Part shown: positions 10,363 to 24,424 of the stretch, in pieces
Layout: the number at the start of each line of letters is the position of its first letter
Numbering within the stretch: position 1 is the stretch's first letter
Assembly (NCBI GenBank): GCA_964017155.1
Contig: OZ024858.1
Location: 24,960,687-25,024,686 of the forward strand
Length of the DNA stretch: 64,000 nt
DNA from: Oasisia sp. SBJ-2009
Taxonomy: Eukaryota; Annelida; Polychaeta; Sabellida; Siboglinidae
Reading direction: 5' to 3'
Position numbers and translations under genes: made by a program
Notes under the pieces: model-generated
The model's input: only the letters and a program-made list of their open reading frames with translations
The model's database searches: none
Told to the model about the DNA's origin: nothing

Positions 10363-11035
10363 GGTTGTCAATTAAATCTTATCTACTAAACTTGCATGGC
10401 TGGTTTACGCAATTATTTAGTTTTAAGGTTTCACCATATATGGAGAATTGCTTTGAGCCAGCTCACACCCACTGACTGCATGTAAACGGTAAGGAGTGGT
10501 CTAAATGAGTTCAGAGCCATTAATGAGTCTCTAGGGCATTGTTTGGGTGAGCATGGTCATTACAGTTATGGTAGATTACGTAATTATTGCATCTGTCAGA
10601 TGCACAGACTGGTATTTTTTTAATTTACCTACCTATGTATCCATGGTATAAGTTGTGCTACAATTAAGTATCTGTAGATTGCTGTATGCTGGATTCATTA
10701 TATATTGTGTATGCATGCTGTGTGACATCATGTTGTGTCTATGTATATCTGTATTGTTAGTACTAAAATGAAACACTGTTTCTTTTATTTAGGTTTTTAT
10801 TATATTTTTAGGAATGTGTTCAAAAGTAAGACAACAAATAAACAGCTGAGAAATGATTGGAGCTAATTTGTTGTTTGTACAATTTCGCACCGTCACAATT
10901 CTGTTTTAAACTCATCTTTGTAGCAATTCCTGCGAAAAGGTAAGATTTACTGAACTAGGTGATCACGTGGTATCGTGACTTCATCGTTGACACAGCTCGC
11001 ATCGTGAATATAGCTTTCATCGGGGGTGGGATATC
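10363..11035. other. Intergenic sequence, no gene seen
   Basis: No coding or RNA signal recognised. Confidence 0.5.
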
Positions 11036-11180
11036 ACGAAGTGCATTTACTTCGTTACATTACTTAAATAGTTTATTTTGAAATCTACTTGTAACGAAGT
11101 ATATTTTTATGGATTACTTTTACTTATAATGAAACACTTCTTTGTTTACTTTCCTACTATTTACTTCCATATTTTGCGCT
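11036..11180. repeat. hAT-like subterminal sequence (fragment)
   Basis: Repeated TTACTT / GTAACGAAGT / ATTACTTTTACTT words resemble the subterminal ends of Tol2/hAT-type transposons. No 8-bp target duplication or transposase was found. Confidence 0.35.
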
Positions 11181-11399
11181 ACTGTAGTCTATCTTGCTGA
11201 AAGTTTACAAACACGAATCGATGCGCGTCTCTGTGCCACTGCGATGGAAGACCGTAAGTGCTAACCAGCGGCCTATCAAATGCATGTTATCCTAACCTTC
11301 AACCTAACCCTAACCCTAACAGTAAACGTAAACGTTATTCCACATAAGATCAATCAAACGTGGGCACTTGTACGCAGATGGTTGGCATTTACAGTCTTC

Positions 11400-12440
11400 T
11401 TACTGCGATACCCATCACTTCCCACTGCGATACCCATCACTTCCCACTGCGATACCCATCACTTCCCACTGCGATACACATCACTTCCCACTGCGATACC
11501 CGTCACTTCCCACTGCGATACCCACCACTTCCCACTGCGATACACATCACTTTCCACTGCGATACACATCACTTCCCACTGCGATACCCACCACTTCCCA
11601 CTGCGATACCCACCACTTCCCACTGCGATACCCGTCACTTCCCACTGCGATACCCGTCACTTCCCACTGCGATACCCACCACTTCCCACTGCGATACCCA
11701 CCACTTCCCACTGCGATACACATCACTTCCCACTGCGATACACATCACTTCCCACTGCGATACCCACCACTTCCCACTGCGATACCCACCACTTCCCACT
11801 GCGATACCCGTCACTTCCCACTGCGATACACATCACTTCCCACTGCGATACCCATCACTTCCCACTGCGATACACATCACTTCCCACTGCTATACCCACC
11901 ACTTCCCACTGCGATACCCGTCACTTCCCACTGCGATACCCATCACTTCCCACTGCGATACCCATCACTTCCCACTGCGATACCCATCACTTCCCACTGC
12001 GATACCCGTCACTTCCCACTGCGATACCCACCACTTCCCACTGCGATACCCATCACTTCCCACTGCGATACACATCACTTCCCACTGCGATACACATCAC
12101 TTCCCACTGCGATACCCACCACTTCCCACTGCGATACACATCACTTCCCACTGCGATACCCATCACTTCCCACTGCGATACCCACCACTTCCCACTGCGA
12201 TACACATCACTTCCCACTGCGATACCCATCACTTCCCACTGCGATACCCACCATTTCCCACTGCGATACCCGTCACTTCCCACTGCGATACCCATCACTT
12301 CCCACTGCGATACCCGTCACTTCCCACTGCGATACCCACCACTTCCCACTGCGATACCCGTCACTTCCCACTGCGATACACATCACTTCCCATTGCGATA
12401 CCCATCACTTCCCACTGCGATACCCATCACTTCTTCTCTG
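11400..12440 (+). repeat. 22-bp minisatellite, about 47 units
   Basis: The unit is CACTTCCCACTGCGATACCC plus 2 bases. Units differ chiefly in a 5-base window (CCCAT, CCCAC, CCCGT or ACACAT types), so the array carries a readable variant map. Because 22 is not divisible by 3 and the unit lacks stops, all three plus frames stay open. Those ORFs are not genes. Confidence 0.95.
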
Positions 12441-13109
12441 CGATGAGAGACAGGACCAGTGCGCTACTGAGGTAGCTGCTCGACTCAGTCGGACCATTGA
12501 TCTGCCTGCTGCTGATGCACAATACCATGTCCCCTGCTACAATAAATGTCGAGTTGTTCCCGTGTCCCGCCCCTCCACAATGGCGCCTGTGGGCGAGACA
12601 CTGAGGTCCGTGGTCACGACGATGGCATGACAGAGACGTGGACGACATCGGAGCTGTATTCCACGTACCACGCTGCCTTGGGCACTGTGTCAAGAAGACA
12701 GTTTGTGTCCAGCATCACAACCTACTTTGGCGACAAGCTGCTTCTATTCCATATCGAGGGTTGTGAAAGCGTAGTTGGATTTAAAGCCAGCCTCGGACAG
12801 TTTATCAAAATTGCCAAGAAAAACAACAGCAACAGCGATGATGACGAGCTGGAGAAGCTGGTGAGGAAGTTTGTAGCGAGGTCAGGGCAACAACTAGGAT
12901 ACAATCTAAGTGACTGTGCTCGTCACAAGGTCATTGAGAGCACCAGTGCTACTCTTCTTAAACTAGTATCTAGCCTTGTATCAGGAGGTGCCATCACCAA
13001 GCCGTCCCTGACATTGGCTCAGTGCATTCAGCAGCACATTTGTAGTGCCGGCAGAAACCAGACTACACTCGGGCTCGCAGTGAAACTACATCACAATGTG
13101 CAGTTGTGA
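12441..13109 (+). pseudogene. Fragment of an uncharacterised multicopy protein family
   Basis: Two overlapping frames join into a protein-like stretch. The first has CATEVAARLSRTIDLPAADA then QYHVPCYNKC, an H-x3-C zinc-like motif. The second, after a +1-type shift near 12545-12640, has ETWTTSELYSTYHAALG, SRRQFVSSITTYFGDKLLLF, TSATLLKLVSSLVSGG and RNQTTLGLAVKLHHNVQL before a stop at 13107-13109. I recall this word order from large uncharacterised proteins repeated many times in mollusc and cnidarian genomes, probably mobile-element borne, but I cannot name a domain. The N-terminus is replaced by the 22-bp minisatellite, so the copy is truncated and shifted. Confidence 0.5.
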
Positions 13110-13602
13110 AGAAATAATGTCCACCAACATTCAAATGTCCTCACCATAAGCCGGCAAACAATAACAGGTTTTAATGTTCCATGAAAACATGTACCGTTGT
13201 TACATGAAAACACAGCTAGTCTCAGATACAACGTCCATTATCTCAGTGAAGAACATTCCATTAACACGTAACAAGAATATTCAATAGAAAAAAAATCATT
13301 TAGCTATACATGTTAATTGAACTTTTATTATTGAATATTATTGTTACGTTTTATATACCTGGTCAGTTATAAAAACTATAAGTATGTGTTACACGTGAAA
13401 TTACTATTATAACATTATTGTTTATACAGCTATGGTAGGGTTGGCAGCGACCAGTTTAATTTATGAGAAATGGTTTCATAATATTAATTATCATCTATAC
13501 CAACTGGGAATCGTACATTATATATAATTGATTGTTACATTTTTAGTTTAAACATACTGTTTACATATGTGCTTTGTACGTTTCCAAAAATAAACACTAA
13601 TT
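13110..13602. other. Intergenic sequence, no gene seen
   Basis: AT-rich with no coding signal. Confidence 0.5.
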
Positions 13603-14355
13603 AATCAGTCAGTCGGTCGGTCGGTCGGTCGGTCGGTCGGGCGGGCGGGCGGGCGGGCGGGCGGGCGGGCGGGCGGGCGGGCGGGCGGGCGGGCGGGCGG
13701 TCGAACGAACGAACGAACGAACGAACGAACGAACGAACGAACGAACGAACGAACGAACGAACGAACGAACGAACGAACGAACGAACGAACGAACGAACGA
13801 ACGAACGAACGAACGAACGAACGAACGAACGAACGAACGAACGAACGAACGAACGAACGAACGAACGAACGAACGAACGAACGAACGAACGAACGAACGA
13901 ACGAACGAACGAACGAACGAACGAACGAACGAACGAACGAACGAACGAACGAACGAACGAACGAACGAACGAACGAACGAACGAACGAACGAACGAACGA
14001 ACGAACGAACGAACGAACGAACGAACGAACGAACGAACGAACGAACGAACGAACGAACGAACGAACGAACGAACGAACGAACGAACGAACGAACGAACGA
14101 ACGAACGAACGAACGAACGAACGAACGAACGAACGAACGAACGAACGAACGAACGAACGAACGAACGAACGAACGAACGAACGAACGAACGAACGAACGA
14201 ACGAACGAACGAACTCATTCATTCATTCATTCATTCATTCATTCATTCATTCATTCATTCATTCATTCATTCATTCATTCATTCATTCATTCATTCATTC
14301 ATTCATTCATTCATTCATTCATTCATTCATTCATTCATTCATTCATTCATTCATT
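13603..14355 (+). repeat. Composite tetranucleotide array CAGT-CGGT-CGGG-CGAA-CATT
   Basis: A few CAGT units pass into about 8 CGGT, about 15 CGGG, one CGGT, then about 128 perfect CGAA units (13702-14214) and about 35 CATT units. The overlapping 205-residue minus-strand ORFs are artefacts. Confidence 0.97.
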
Positions 14356-15235
14356 AAATAACACCGATCCACTAACAAATATGCAGCTAGAGTGCAATCC
14401 AACTGAGACCAAACCACACACATGCCGTTTCGCAGTAGATCAAAGAACATCAAACGATGGCTTGAGCCTCAGAATTCCTCACATACTAGGTGGCCGGTTC
14501 AATTAGGTCAATATGTAATAACAGGTATTAGTGTCCTGTAAACATATGTACCGTTAGGCGAGTCATAATATCAAACGATTTAAATAAGCTGACACCATGA
14601 CGCCGCCGTCTGCGTGGACCGTGTTTTCAACTGAGCAAGTACTCCTAGACTTAAATGAGTAGGGCCTAAATTGCGTCTTTGTGAATGCGGTCCGCCGTTT
14701 CCGCGTGGTCCGCCTTATCGTGATCCACCTTTTAGTATGGGCCGATTTATGGTAATTAAAAGGTAAATATGGAGCGAGGCATTGTTTGTTTTGTGCAGAC
14801 ATCAATTATTAGTCGCACTGCGCCCTACAAGACCTCGCTTCGCATATGGGGCACATCGATTGGACCTCAAGTCAATGGCTTCCAAATTGCAATCAACATT
14901 AACAGATACTTACAGATAAAATAGATTGCCACTCATTAGAAAATATCGTTATGATAGTAGGCTGAAATGTCAAATTTATATCGCAAATGTTAGGCATAAC
15001 ACTTCGCCAAGCAAAGCATGTTACTGGTGCGCCAAAATTATGAGCTTCTGAAATGAGGAATCGCAGAATTTTTCGGCATGGTAAATGTGCGTGCATTGAT
15101 TAGTATTTTGAGGTTAATTGAACGACAAAGGAAGTTATGTCAATAATAAGCAAACGTACTAATTGTCATATGTCATATGTACGGGTCAACTCTTGCGAGT
15201 CCAGCAGTCCTAGGTTATTATTTAGATATCGTATT
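14356..15235. other. Intergenic sequence, no gene seen
   Basis: No exon, RNA or repeat that I can name. Confidence 0.5.
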
Positions 15236-15345
15236 ACCATAACCGACTTTTGGACTTTTTACTTAAGTAATTTTATGGAGAGGTACTTTTACTTAAGTAA
15301 TTTTTCTCTGGGGTACTTTTACTTAACTAGTTTCTTGGAAAGGAT
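15236..15345. repeat. hAT-like subterminal repeats
   Basis: GGTACTTTTACTTAAGTAAT recurs three times at about 34-bp spacing, in the manner of Tol2/hAT subterminal repeats. There is no transposase beside it. Confidence 0.45.
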
Positions 15346-15835
15346 GGATTAACAACGGTTCTTTCTTAAGCTGAATATAATAATTTTTTTCATGTTTGCT
15401 ATTTACTGATATTGATTATCTCCCATGGGCTGCATTCGATATAATTAATCTGAACAAAGCTGCGGTGACGAAGCAGTTTCAGGCAACAAAACCAGTTGTA
15501 TGTTCGGCTTACTTTGGTCGACAATTCCACAACTACAGCTAATGTTTCTGAGAAGCATGCCCTGTCACCGGACATCAGTAATTCCCTCGTGCAACATCAA
15601 ATATGGTGTTATGTCGTTTATGGCGTCAACAAGCCTCTACGATTATACTGGTTGTGATTACAACATCCTATCCCTTTTCAGGGGTACAACCCTGGCTACG
15701 TCGTCTGGTACGTGTTGGTATTTCCTACCGTCCGGTATCGGAGTCCGTGGGTGGCATTGTAAATTCCGTGGTAAATTCAGCCACCGCCCTTAGGTTCTTA
15801 GGTGGTTTTACTCCAAACAGCCCAAACTTGGGCTA
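15346..15835. other. Intergenic sequence, no gene seen
   Basis: Short open frames only, none recognised. Confidence 0.45.
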
Positions 15836-16100
15836 ACGCAGGAGTTCTTCTCTCGAATTAGTGAGTCCACTACAGGTTACACATTTACCCCCTGTGTGGG
15901 ATCGTTTACTTCCCCTGGTGTAGACACCAGATAGAAGGGACCACCGGCTTTTTAGTGTCACTTCCGAAAGACACAGGCACATGTGGGGTGAACGAAATTG
16001 CCTAAGTTTCGAAACGGCGGTAGGTGGGATTGAACCACCGTCCCCTCGATTGACAGTCCGGCGCGCTACCGCGCGACCACCGCGACCACCGCTCCCCACA
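15836..16100 (-). repeat. tRNA-headed SINE, family B copy 1
   Basis: On the minus strand a tRNA-like head (GCGCGGTAGCGCGCCGGACT, B-box GGTTCAATCCC at about 16023-16033) leads into a body. The body holds TTCGTTCACCCCAC, GTGCCTGTGT, TGGTCCCTTCT and CCAGGGGAAGTAAAC. The same ordered blocks occur at 45098-45305. Confidence 0.65.
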
Positions 16101-17262
16101 CTGGGAGTACACCCTAAATTTAGCCCACACCATCATCAAATCGAAATACCTAAATTTATCACTCATAGGGGAATTCTCTAGCGAAATTCGAGATATAAGA
16201 AGTATTAATAAGTAAAATACGTTGTACAAGAGAGGATAGTACAAAGCAAGTTATAAGAGTTATGCATGATTACAAAGGAATATCATTTACATATCACAGC
16301 AAACAAATAAATAAAATCACCTTTCACCATGTCCAGAACTGTCCCACAACGGGAAAACGGCGTATGGGGTGTAGGGTGTGTGTTGGGTGTAAGGGGTGTC
16401 ACTACAACTAGAGGGGGAGAACAAGCCAAAAATAACATACAATCAACGTCTGCCAACACCAATTAAGACAGGACAACTGAGACACTATTTGACACTTTTG
16501 ACGTAGCTTCACTCGAGGTCTTTAACTCCAGCATGCAGGGCTACAAGCATTCATAACTGCAGATAACTTAAAATCTGCTTACGATATTTGCCTCACGCGT
16601 TAAAACACGAGGAAAATACAAATGTCCCAATCTGGCTTGTCCCTGGTCGTGGATCCGTGGTCTCCAGATCCACTTTTGCCACGAACGTAACAAATAAGAT
16701 AGATATCATTGAAGCAGGGGTAGGGTGGGGGTAAATTGCCCATGTACGTTCGGAGTAGGGGGCATCTTCCCCCCTCGAGCAACAAACCGGGTAGAACGTG
16801 ACATGTATGTTGATTAATAGTATTTGTTATTAAGCAATCAGTTACGCCTGAAACACATCTACTGATGTAGCTCGCTACCATACTTTTATACTGAATGTAG
16901 TTAATTTATCAGCATAACATTTATTCTACTAATTTTATTTAGAGAAATATGCCAGAGAATCGACAAACGAATCACCCAAAGGGGATCTTAGGGCCCTAAT
17001 CCAATCAGACAGGCCCTACCAGCGATACTTTCAGGCATAGAACTGAGGACGGCAGTTGGAGAATATGGCGCCTGTGGTGGGCGTGTCACAATGGGGACTC
17101 TGACGATGAGGTGTTGTAGAGTTAGTATAGTAATTACGCACCTTATTGCTTAATGGGGCACTGACATCGCTTGATGGGGACACCTAACACTCTACCGTTC
17201 TGTTGAAGCAACGGGAAACCCGAAAGACTCAATTGTCAAATTATCCAGGAATTATCTGTATG
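16101..17262. other. Intergenic sequence, no gene seen
   Basis: A GGGTGT-rich patch lies near 16370-16400; otherwise featureless. Confidence 0.5.
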
Positions 17263-17716
17263 TGTCGCGTCGCGTCGCGTCGCGTCGCGTCGCGTCGCGT
17301 CGCGTCGCGTCGCGTCGCGTCGCGTCGCGTCGCGTCGCGTCGCGTCGCGTCGCGTCGCGTCGCGTCGCGTCGCGTCGCGTCGCGTCGCGTCGCGTCGCGT
17401 CGCGTCGCGTCGCGTCGCGTCGCGTCGCGTCGCGTCGCGTCGCGTCGCGTCGCGTCGCGTCGCGTCGCGTCGCGTCGCGTCGCGTCGCGTCGCGTCGCGT
17501 CGCGTCGCGTCGCGTCGCGTCGCGTCGCGTCGCGTCGCGTCGCGTCGCGTCGCGTCGCGTCGCGTCGCGTCGCGTCGCGTCGCGTCGCGTCGCGTCGCGT
17601 CGCGTCGCGTCGCGTCGCGTCGCGTCGCGTCGCGTCGCGTCGCGTCGCGTCGCGTCGCGTCGCGTCGCGTCGCGTCGCGTCGCGTCGCGTCGCGTCGCGT
17701 CGCGTCGCGTCGCGTC
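17263..17716 (+). repeat. (GTCGC)n pentanucleotide array, about 91 units
   Basis: The repeat is uninterrupted. ORFs on both strands across it (VASRR / RDATR repeats) are artefacts. Confidence 0.98.
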
Positions 17717-18170
17717 ATACATGCTAAGGATCATACAGTGTTTGTAATGGAACAATCTTGAAATGGCAGCCATCCAGAGACTCATTGGAAGCATGAAACG
17801 CCGTTGCCAGGCTGTGATTGCATCACGTGGGTTACACACAAGCTACTGACAGTTGTTGCTGCTGGTAATTGAACTGATTGGAACATTTTCATGACTTGGA
17901 GTAACATTCTGAAACCTCCATTTTGGGGTCTGGGGAAAACCTCCATTTTTGGGGGTCTGCTTCTTTGATGACAAAACGCATGTTACCTATTGTTCATATT
18001 TGGTGAATACCAATGAAATTCAGGAAATAAACATGTCCTCGAACGCATGCTGTTTTTAGTTTTTGTGTGTAATACACATGTCGTAAAATATAATACCGCC
18101 CTAAATATTGATCCCTAGCAAAATGTGAGTAGTATACATATAGGGCCTATGCGCCCTGCAAAAGAGCTAC
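17717..18170. other. Intergenic sequence, no gene seen
   Basis: No feature recognised. Confidence 0.5.
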
Positions 18171-18480
18171 TGCATGAATGCAGCTGGTGTAAAAGAACTC
18201 GAACACAATTCGCACACCACACCAACACGTATATGTTTACGGACTCGTTCGGACGCCTTAATTGTTGTACAACGAGACGATCTTATCAGTGATTTCCCGA
18301 AAATCGCTGGCACGCTGTCAAAACCCAGCGCTCGGAAACTACTACGTGACGGGGAATTCCCACGAATCATCGACCAATAGCAGCATTCGACGCTACCTTT
18401 TGAACTGCAGCAGGTGTTTCGGCGTGTCTCAGCGCGTGTTTGCGTAGTATTGCGAAACATTCCAGTCACGCGAACGGGCC
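18171..18480. promoter_or_regulatory. Promoter-like CpG-containing segment with kB site
   Basis: GGGGAATTCCC at 18351-18361 is a palindromic NF-kB/Rel consensus. A CCAAT lies 10-15 bases further on, in a locally CpG-rich stretch with GAAACATTCC at about 18452. No gene start was found on either side, so promoter function is a guess. Confidence 0.3.
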
Positions 18481-18930
18481 GAGTAACAAAAACACCGTAG
18501 TATACATGGTAGATTCTGCGAAGTTAAACACCATAAAATACCGCGAGGCAGGGTTTAGAGTTTGTTTTTGGCGTCAAACGTAGACACGTGTCACTGTCAC
18601 CAGTGAGCAAGGTTTTATAAGAGGTTCTTATTAAATATAATGCAAGCCTGGTATAGAACCACAACAATTGACCACACGTTAGGTTAAACATAATTCTCGA
18701 AGAGGCAGATGTCAACACGTCGCATGTAGTTCCCATATTTGTCAATTTTTGAAAGGAAGTCGATTCTATTCGCCGAGAACATAATGCCTACATGTTCAAA
18801 ACATGACGTGCCCGTGGAATGCATCAGAAGGTGGCGAGTATTCCCGTTCTACACAAATACCACGGCGTCCCTCATTCCACTCAACGGAGGAACAACGATG
18901 GCAGATTTGGTCTTGGTTTTACCGTCTGAG
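18481..18930. other. Intergenic sequence, no gene seen
   Basis: No feature recognised. Confidence 0.45.
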
Positions 18931-18936
18931 AACTGA

Positions 18937-19109
18937 GAAGGTGGCGGTTACCAAATGAAGACGGCATGACGATCGTGATCATTTGTAGTCCTGATAACAT
19001 CACATTTGCACAGAGACTACTGGAAATTATCGGAACCTATGCCGGAACTGTGGGACTGGAGATCAGTGTGACTAATACCAAAGTCATTGTCTTCAACATG
19101 CAAGATTAA
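18937..19109 (+). pseudogene. Non-LTR reverse transcriptase scrap
   Basis: A frame reading TIVIICSPDNITFAQRLLEI then GTYAGTVGLEISVTNTKVIV, followed by a stop, resembles the segment just after the YADD catalytic motif of LINE RTs. The Asp-Asp pair itself is degraded. Nothing else of the element remains nearby. Confidence 0.45.
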
Positions 19110-19411
19110 TGTAAAGTAACAAAGACAGCTGGCGGCGAAACAGTTGGGGAAGTAGCAGACTTCCTGTAGACATTTATTGTTTCCTGGTTTCGCAAAGATG
19201 TTAGCCAGTGCATCGTTCTAGCAGGGCAAGCATGTAACAAGCTAGACCTAGAGTCGGAGACAAACATAAGAAGATCGCTCAAATAATCAATCGTATTTCC
19301 ATCGTTGATAGTAAGCCCTGTATTGCCACAATGAGCAGGTATCTCGACATGCTCACAAAATACGTGGAACGAAAACTTGACGAGACCAATATTTAATGAA
19401 GTCTCTAAATG

Positions 19412-19685
19412 TAGAGCGCAAAGGCTCAGGAGTAGAGCTTCGGACTCTCGACTAAGAGAACCCGGGTTTGAATTGTGTGCTGCGGTGTTAAACCTTGTGC
19501 AAGTGTTTTTACAATACATTGTTCCAGTTCACTCTGCTGTATAAATGAGCATCTGGCTATAAACAGTGGTGGGTGTTTTCGCTCATTAATCGCCGCGTGG
19601 CTGGATTCTTCCCAGTGAAGTTGAGATGGTGTTTAATTGAACAGGTCTGCTAGGGTAGGAAAGTGTAAAGTTTTCTAGCAGTCCT
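19412..19685 (+). repeat. tRNA-headed SINE, family A copy 2
   Basis: The tRNA-like head AGTAGAGCTTCGGACTCTCG and B-box-like GGGTTTGAATT are followed by the same body as 5511-5838 (TTCACTCTGCTGTATAAATG, GTGTTTAATTGAACAGGTCT). It ends early at AGCAGTCCTC, lacking the TATA-rich tail of copy 1. Confidence 0.75.
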
Positions 19686-22180
19686 CATTTTGTTTACTTT
19701 TTACGTTTTACGTTTTAAATGTCCATTGAAACAAAAAAGCATATGACTTAAAGGACAAACTCTCAAAACAGATTCGCGTGAGCCGTCTACAGTCACATGA
19801 ACGCCGTTATTAAAGCACATGCGCATCAGTGTCAACGTGTATCCTGTGGACACCCGTTTTGGGCAAAAACAGAGGAAACAGACCACCCATAATAAACAAC
19901 CGACCCATACGGTTACATCTCGTCCGCCCGGGTACTCGTCCGTACCAACCAGTAAAGATAACGATAGTAGTCATGTCATGCGTTTTAGTTGATTGATAAG
20001 GTGTTCTGCAGGAAGCGAGGGGACTTTGTAAATCCACACCCACGCACCCTCCCCTTAAAATCAACTAATTGGAAAGGGCCACCGTGAAACATTGGCCGGT
20101 ATCTACGACTTCAAGTGACGGAGTAGCCTAAATAATTACAGGGTTAAACAGACGGGTCACAATATGTTATGTTGAAAGGAATGGTTGAAATGTCATTTAT
20201 TAGTATTACTACATATCTGTGAATTGTAACTAGTTTATTATATCAAAAACTTACAACAGCTGAAACTTTATTATAGAAAGCAAATTGCGTCCATGTTTTT
20301 ACATCTACTGTGGAGGGTTAAGCTAAATTTTCCCCACAAACAATTATTACTCCATGTGGACCCTTTACGCAGTCACCCACGGTCAATGTTTTAAAAACCA
20401 TTATTAGATTTTGTATAGTTACAAAGTCCCTAATGTAAGCCGAGAATGCCCGAGATATACCATAATGTGCAAAATGTCTACGAACTTATTCATAACTTTT
20501 TCAAACGAAACTTATGGTTGTTTGACACGTACAAGAAACTACATTCTTTATCGCGATCTGTGCATTTGAAAAATACTCGCGCGCCAAGGATCGCTGCGGA
20601 TGTTTACGTGAGTGTGTGCCAGCTCTTCTCTACGACCCCCAGGCTTGTGAGGATCTTTTGAAACAGACCATTATCAAAAACGGGTATGCTCGTAGATTCA
20701 AAAATGCGTAACTGGTTAGAGAAGAGTAAAAAGCTCTAACCGGAAAACGGTAACACTGGCACAACGTCGTACGTGGCTACTAACATGTGGTCTAGATTCA
20801 TTATGTTCCCGAAACACTGACAGGGCATGTCAACGTTTAGGGAGCGTAATCAACTCATATAAGGTCCCGTGTAAAAAGCATTGGTGGAATATCCAAATAA
20901 GGATAACGCCCTCAGAAAATATTAAACTACTTCAATTATTGGCCACGAGTGTGCATATGTGACTCATTCTCAGTGATGTCATTCCGTATTGATAGGACTC
21001 GATTTCCGGATGGCGGTTGCAAGTTAGAGTTGCGTTTCAGGATGACGCACGCCAGCTTCAGCGTCTGCTTATGTTTTACGCAATGATACCATCTACACAC
21101 TGTTTTCAATTAACATATGAAAAGAAGAAATCACAGACCCTATAGTTAAGACCGGGGTTGGTTATCACAACAGTTGATTGTCACAAAGCTTCTAGTGTTT
21201 ACCCCAAATTACGAGAGTCACGGCATTGTTACTGCGGTGACCGTTTAGTGGAACTGAGCTGCTCTTAAAGAAATTGTCACGTAGATCTTGACCGATAATG
21301 AGCTGACAAATGTATAACAACATACGCATACTTCCGGTAACACCTCTCCCCTTAAGAGTAGTAGTTTGTGTGCCAAATGTTGATGAAGGGGCTGTTCGTA
21401 TCAAAACACTTGGGACTGGTTGTCACATGACTTACATATGAGAAAGAATTATAAATATATTAATTAAACAAACAGTTCGATAAATGGTATACTTTCTTAT
21501 TTTTCAGGCACACGCCAAGGTATTTTATGCTGAATGGGTCACGGTTCTAACAAAAACATTTAGCGCTTGATTAACACATACATTAATTATACTTTCATTG
21601 AGGCGTTTGGCATCGCATGCTTAGATATTTTAATATTTCTTTATAAATCTATGACACGCTAACGCCACCAGGCTCCTTTTATAATGTGTCTATCAGTGTG
21701 TCAATATTTTACTTTCGTAAATACATTACTTTTATTGCAAAGGAGAAAGAAACGAAAATTGTAACAACCAACCACGGCTCCCCTAAATGCATCACGGTCG
21801 TTTTTAAATAGTCCACAACTATGGTGTACGAGAAACGTCGTATAATAATGAGGATGTTATGATTTTTCTATGCGGTGTCCCGCTTTTTTGTTTGTTGTTC
21901 ATAAACAAATCAACCAGTGAATGTATCTGCTACAACTAGCAGAAACGTCTACAATTACTTCCAAACACGCGCTTCCTCTTATCTCTGCCTGTGGTGGCTT
22001 TACTTTTTTCGCGCCTACTCGGCAATCACGCGGTCTACCACGGCAAATAATGGCTACAAGCTCTAAAGGTGGGCAATCTAACAGAGTGTAATTGTTTGCC
22101 ACGTCAATATAAGAATATAAGTAACTCTAGATCGTTATCTCTGCGGTTAATATACGAAAGTAAAATACTGACTTATATAT
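19686..22180. other. Intergenic sequence, no gene seen
   Basis: About 2.5 kb without a convincing exon, RNA gene or repeat. Confidence 0.45.

Positions 22181-24424
<2,244 letters not shown>

Noticed and set aside
11303..11320. Interstitial telomere repeat (CCCTAA)n
   Set aside because: Only about three units; too short to call a telomeric relic.
11280..12630. Three overlapping long ORFs of HFPLRYP-type repeats
   Set aside because: A 22-bp unit without stops keeps all three frames open; none shows a start or splice context.
16022..16090. Possible functional tRNA gene
   Set aside because: Head and B-box are tRNA-like, but a SINE body shared with another locus follows and a clean acceptor stem is not visible.
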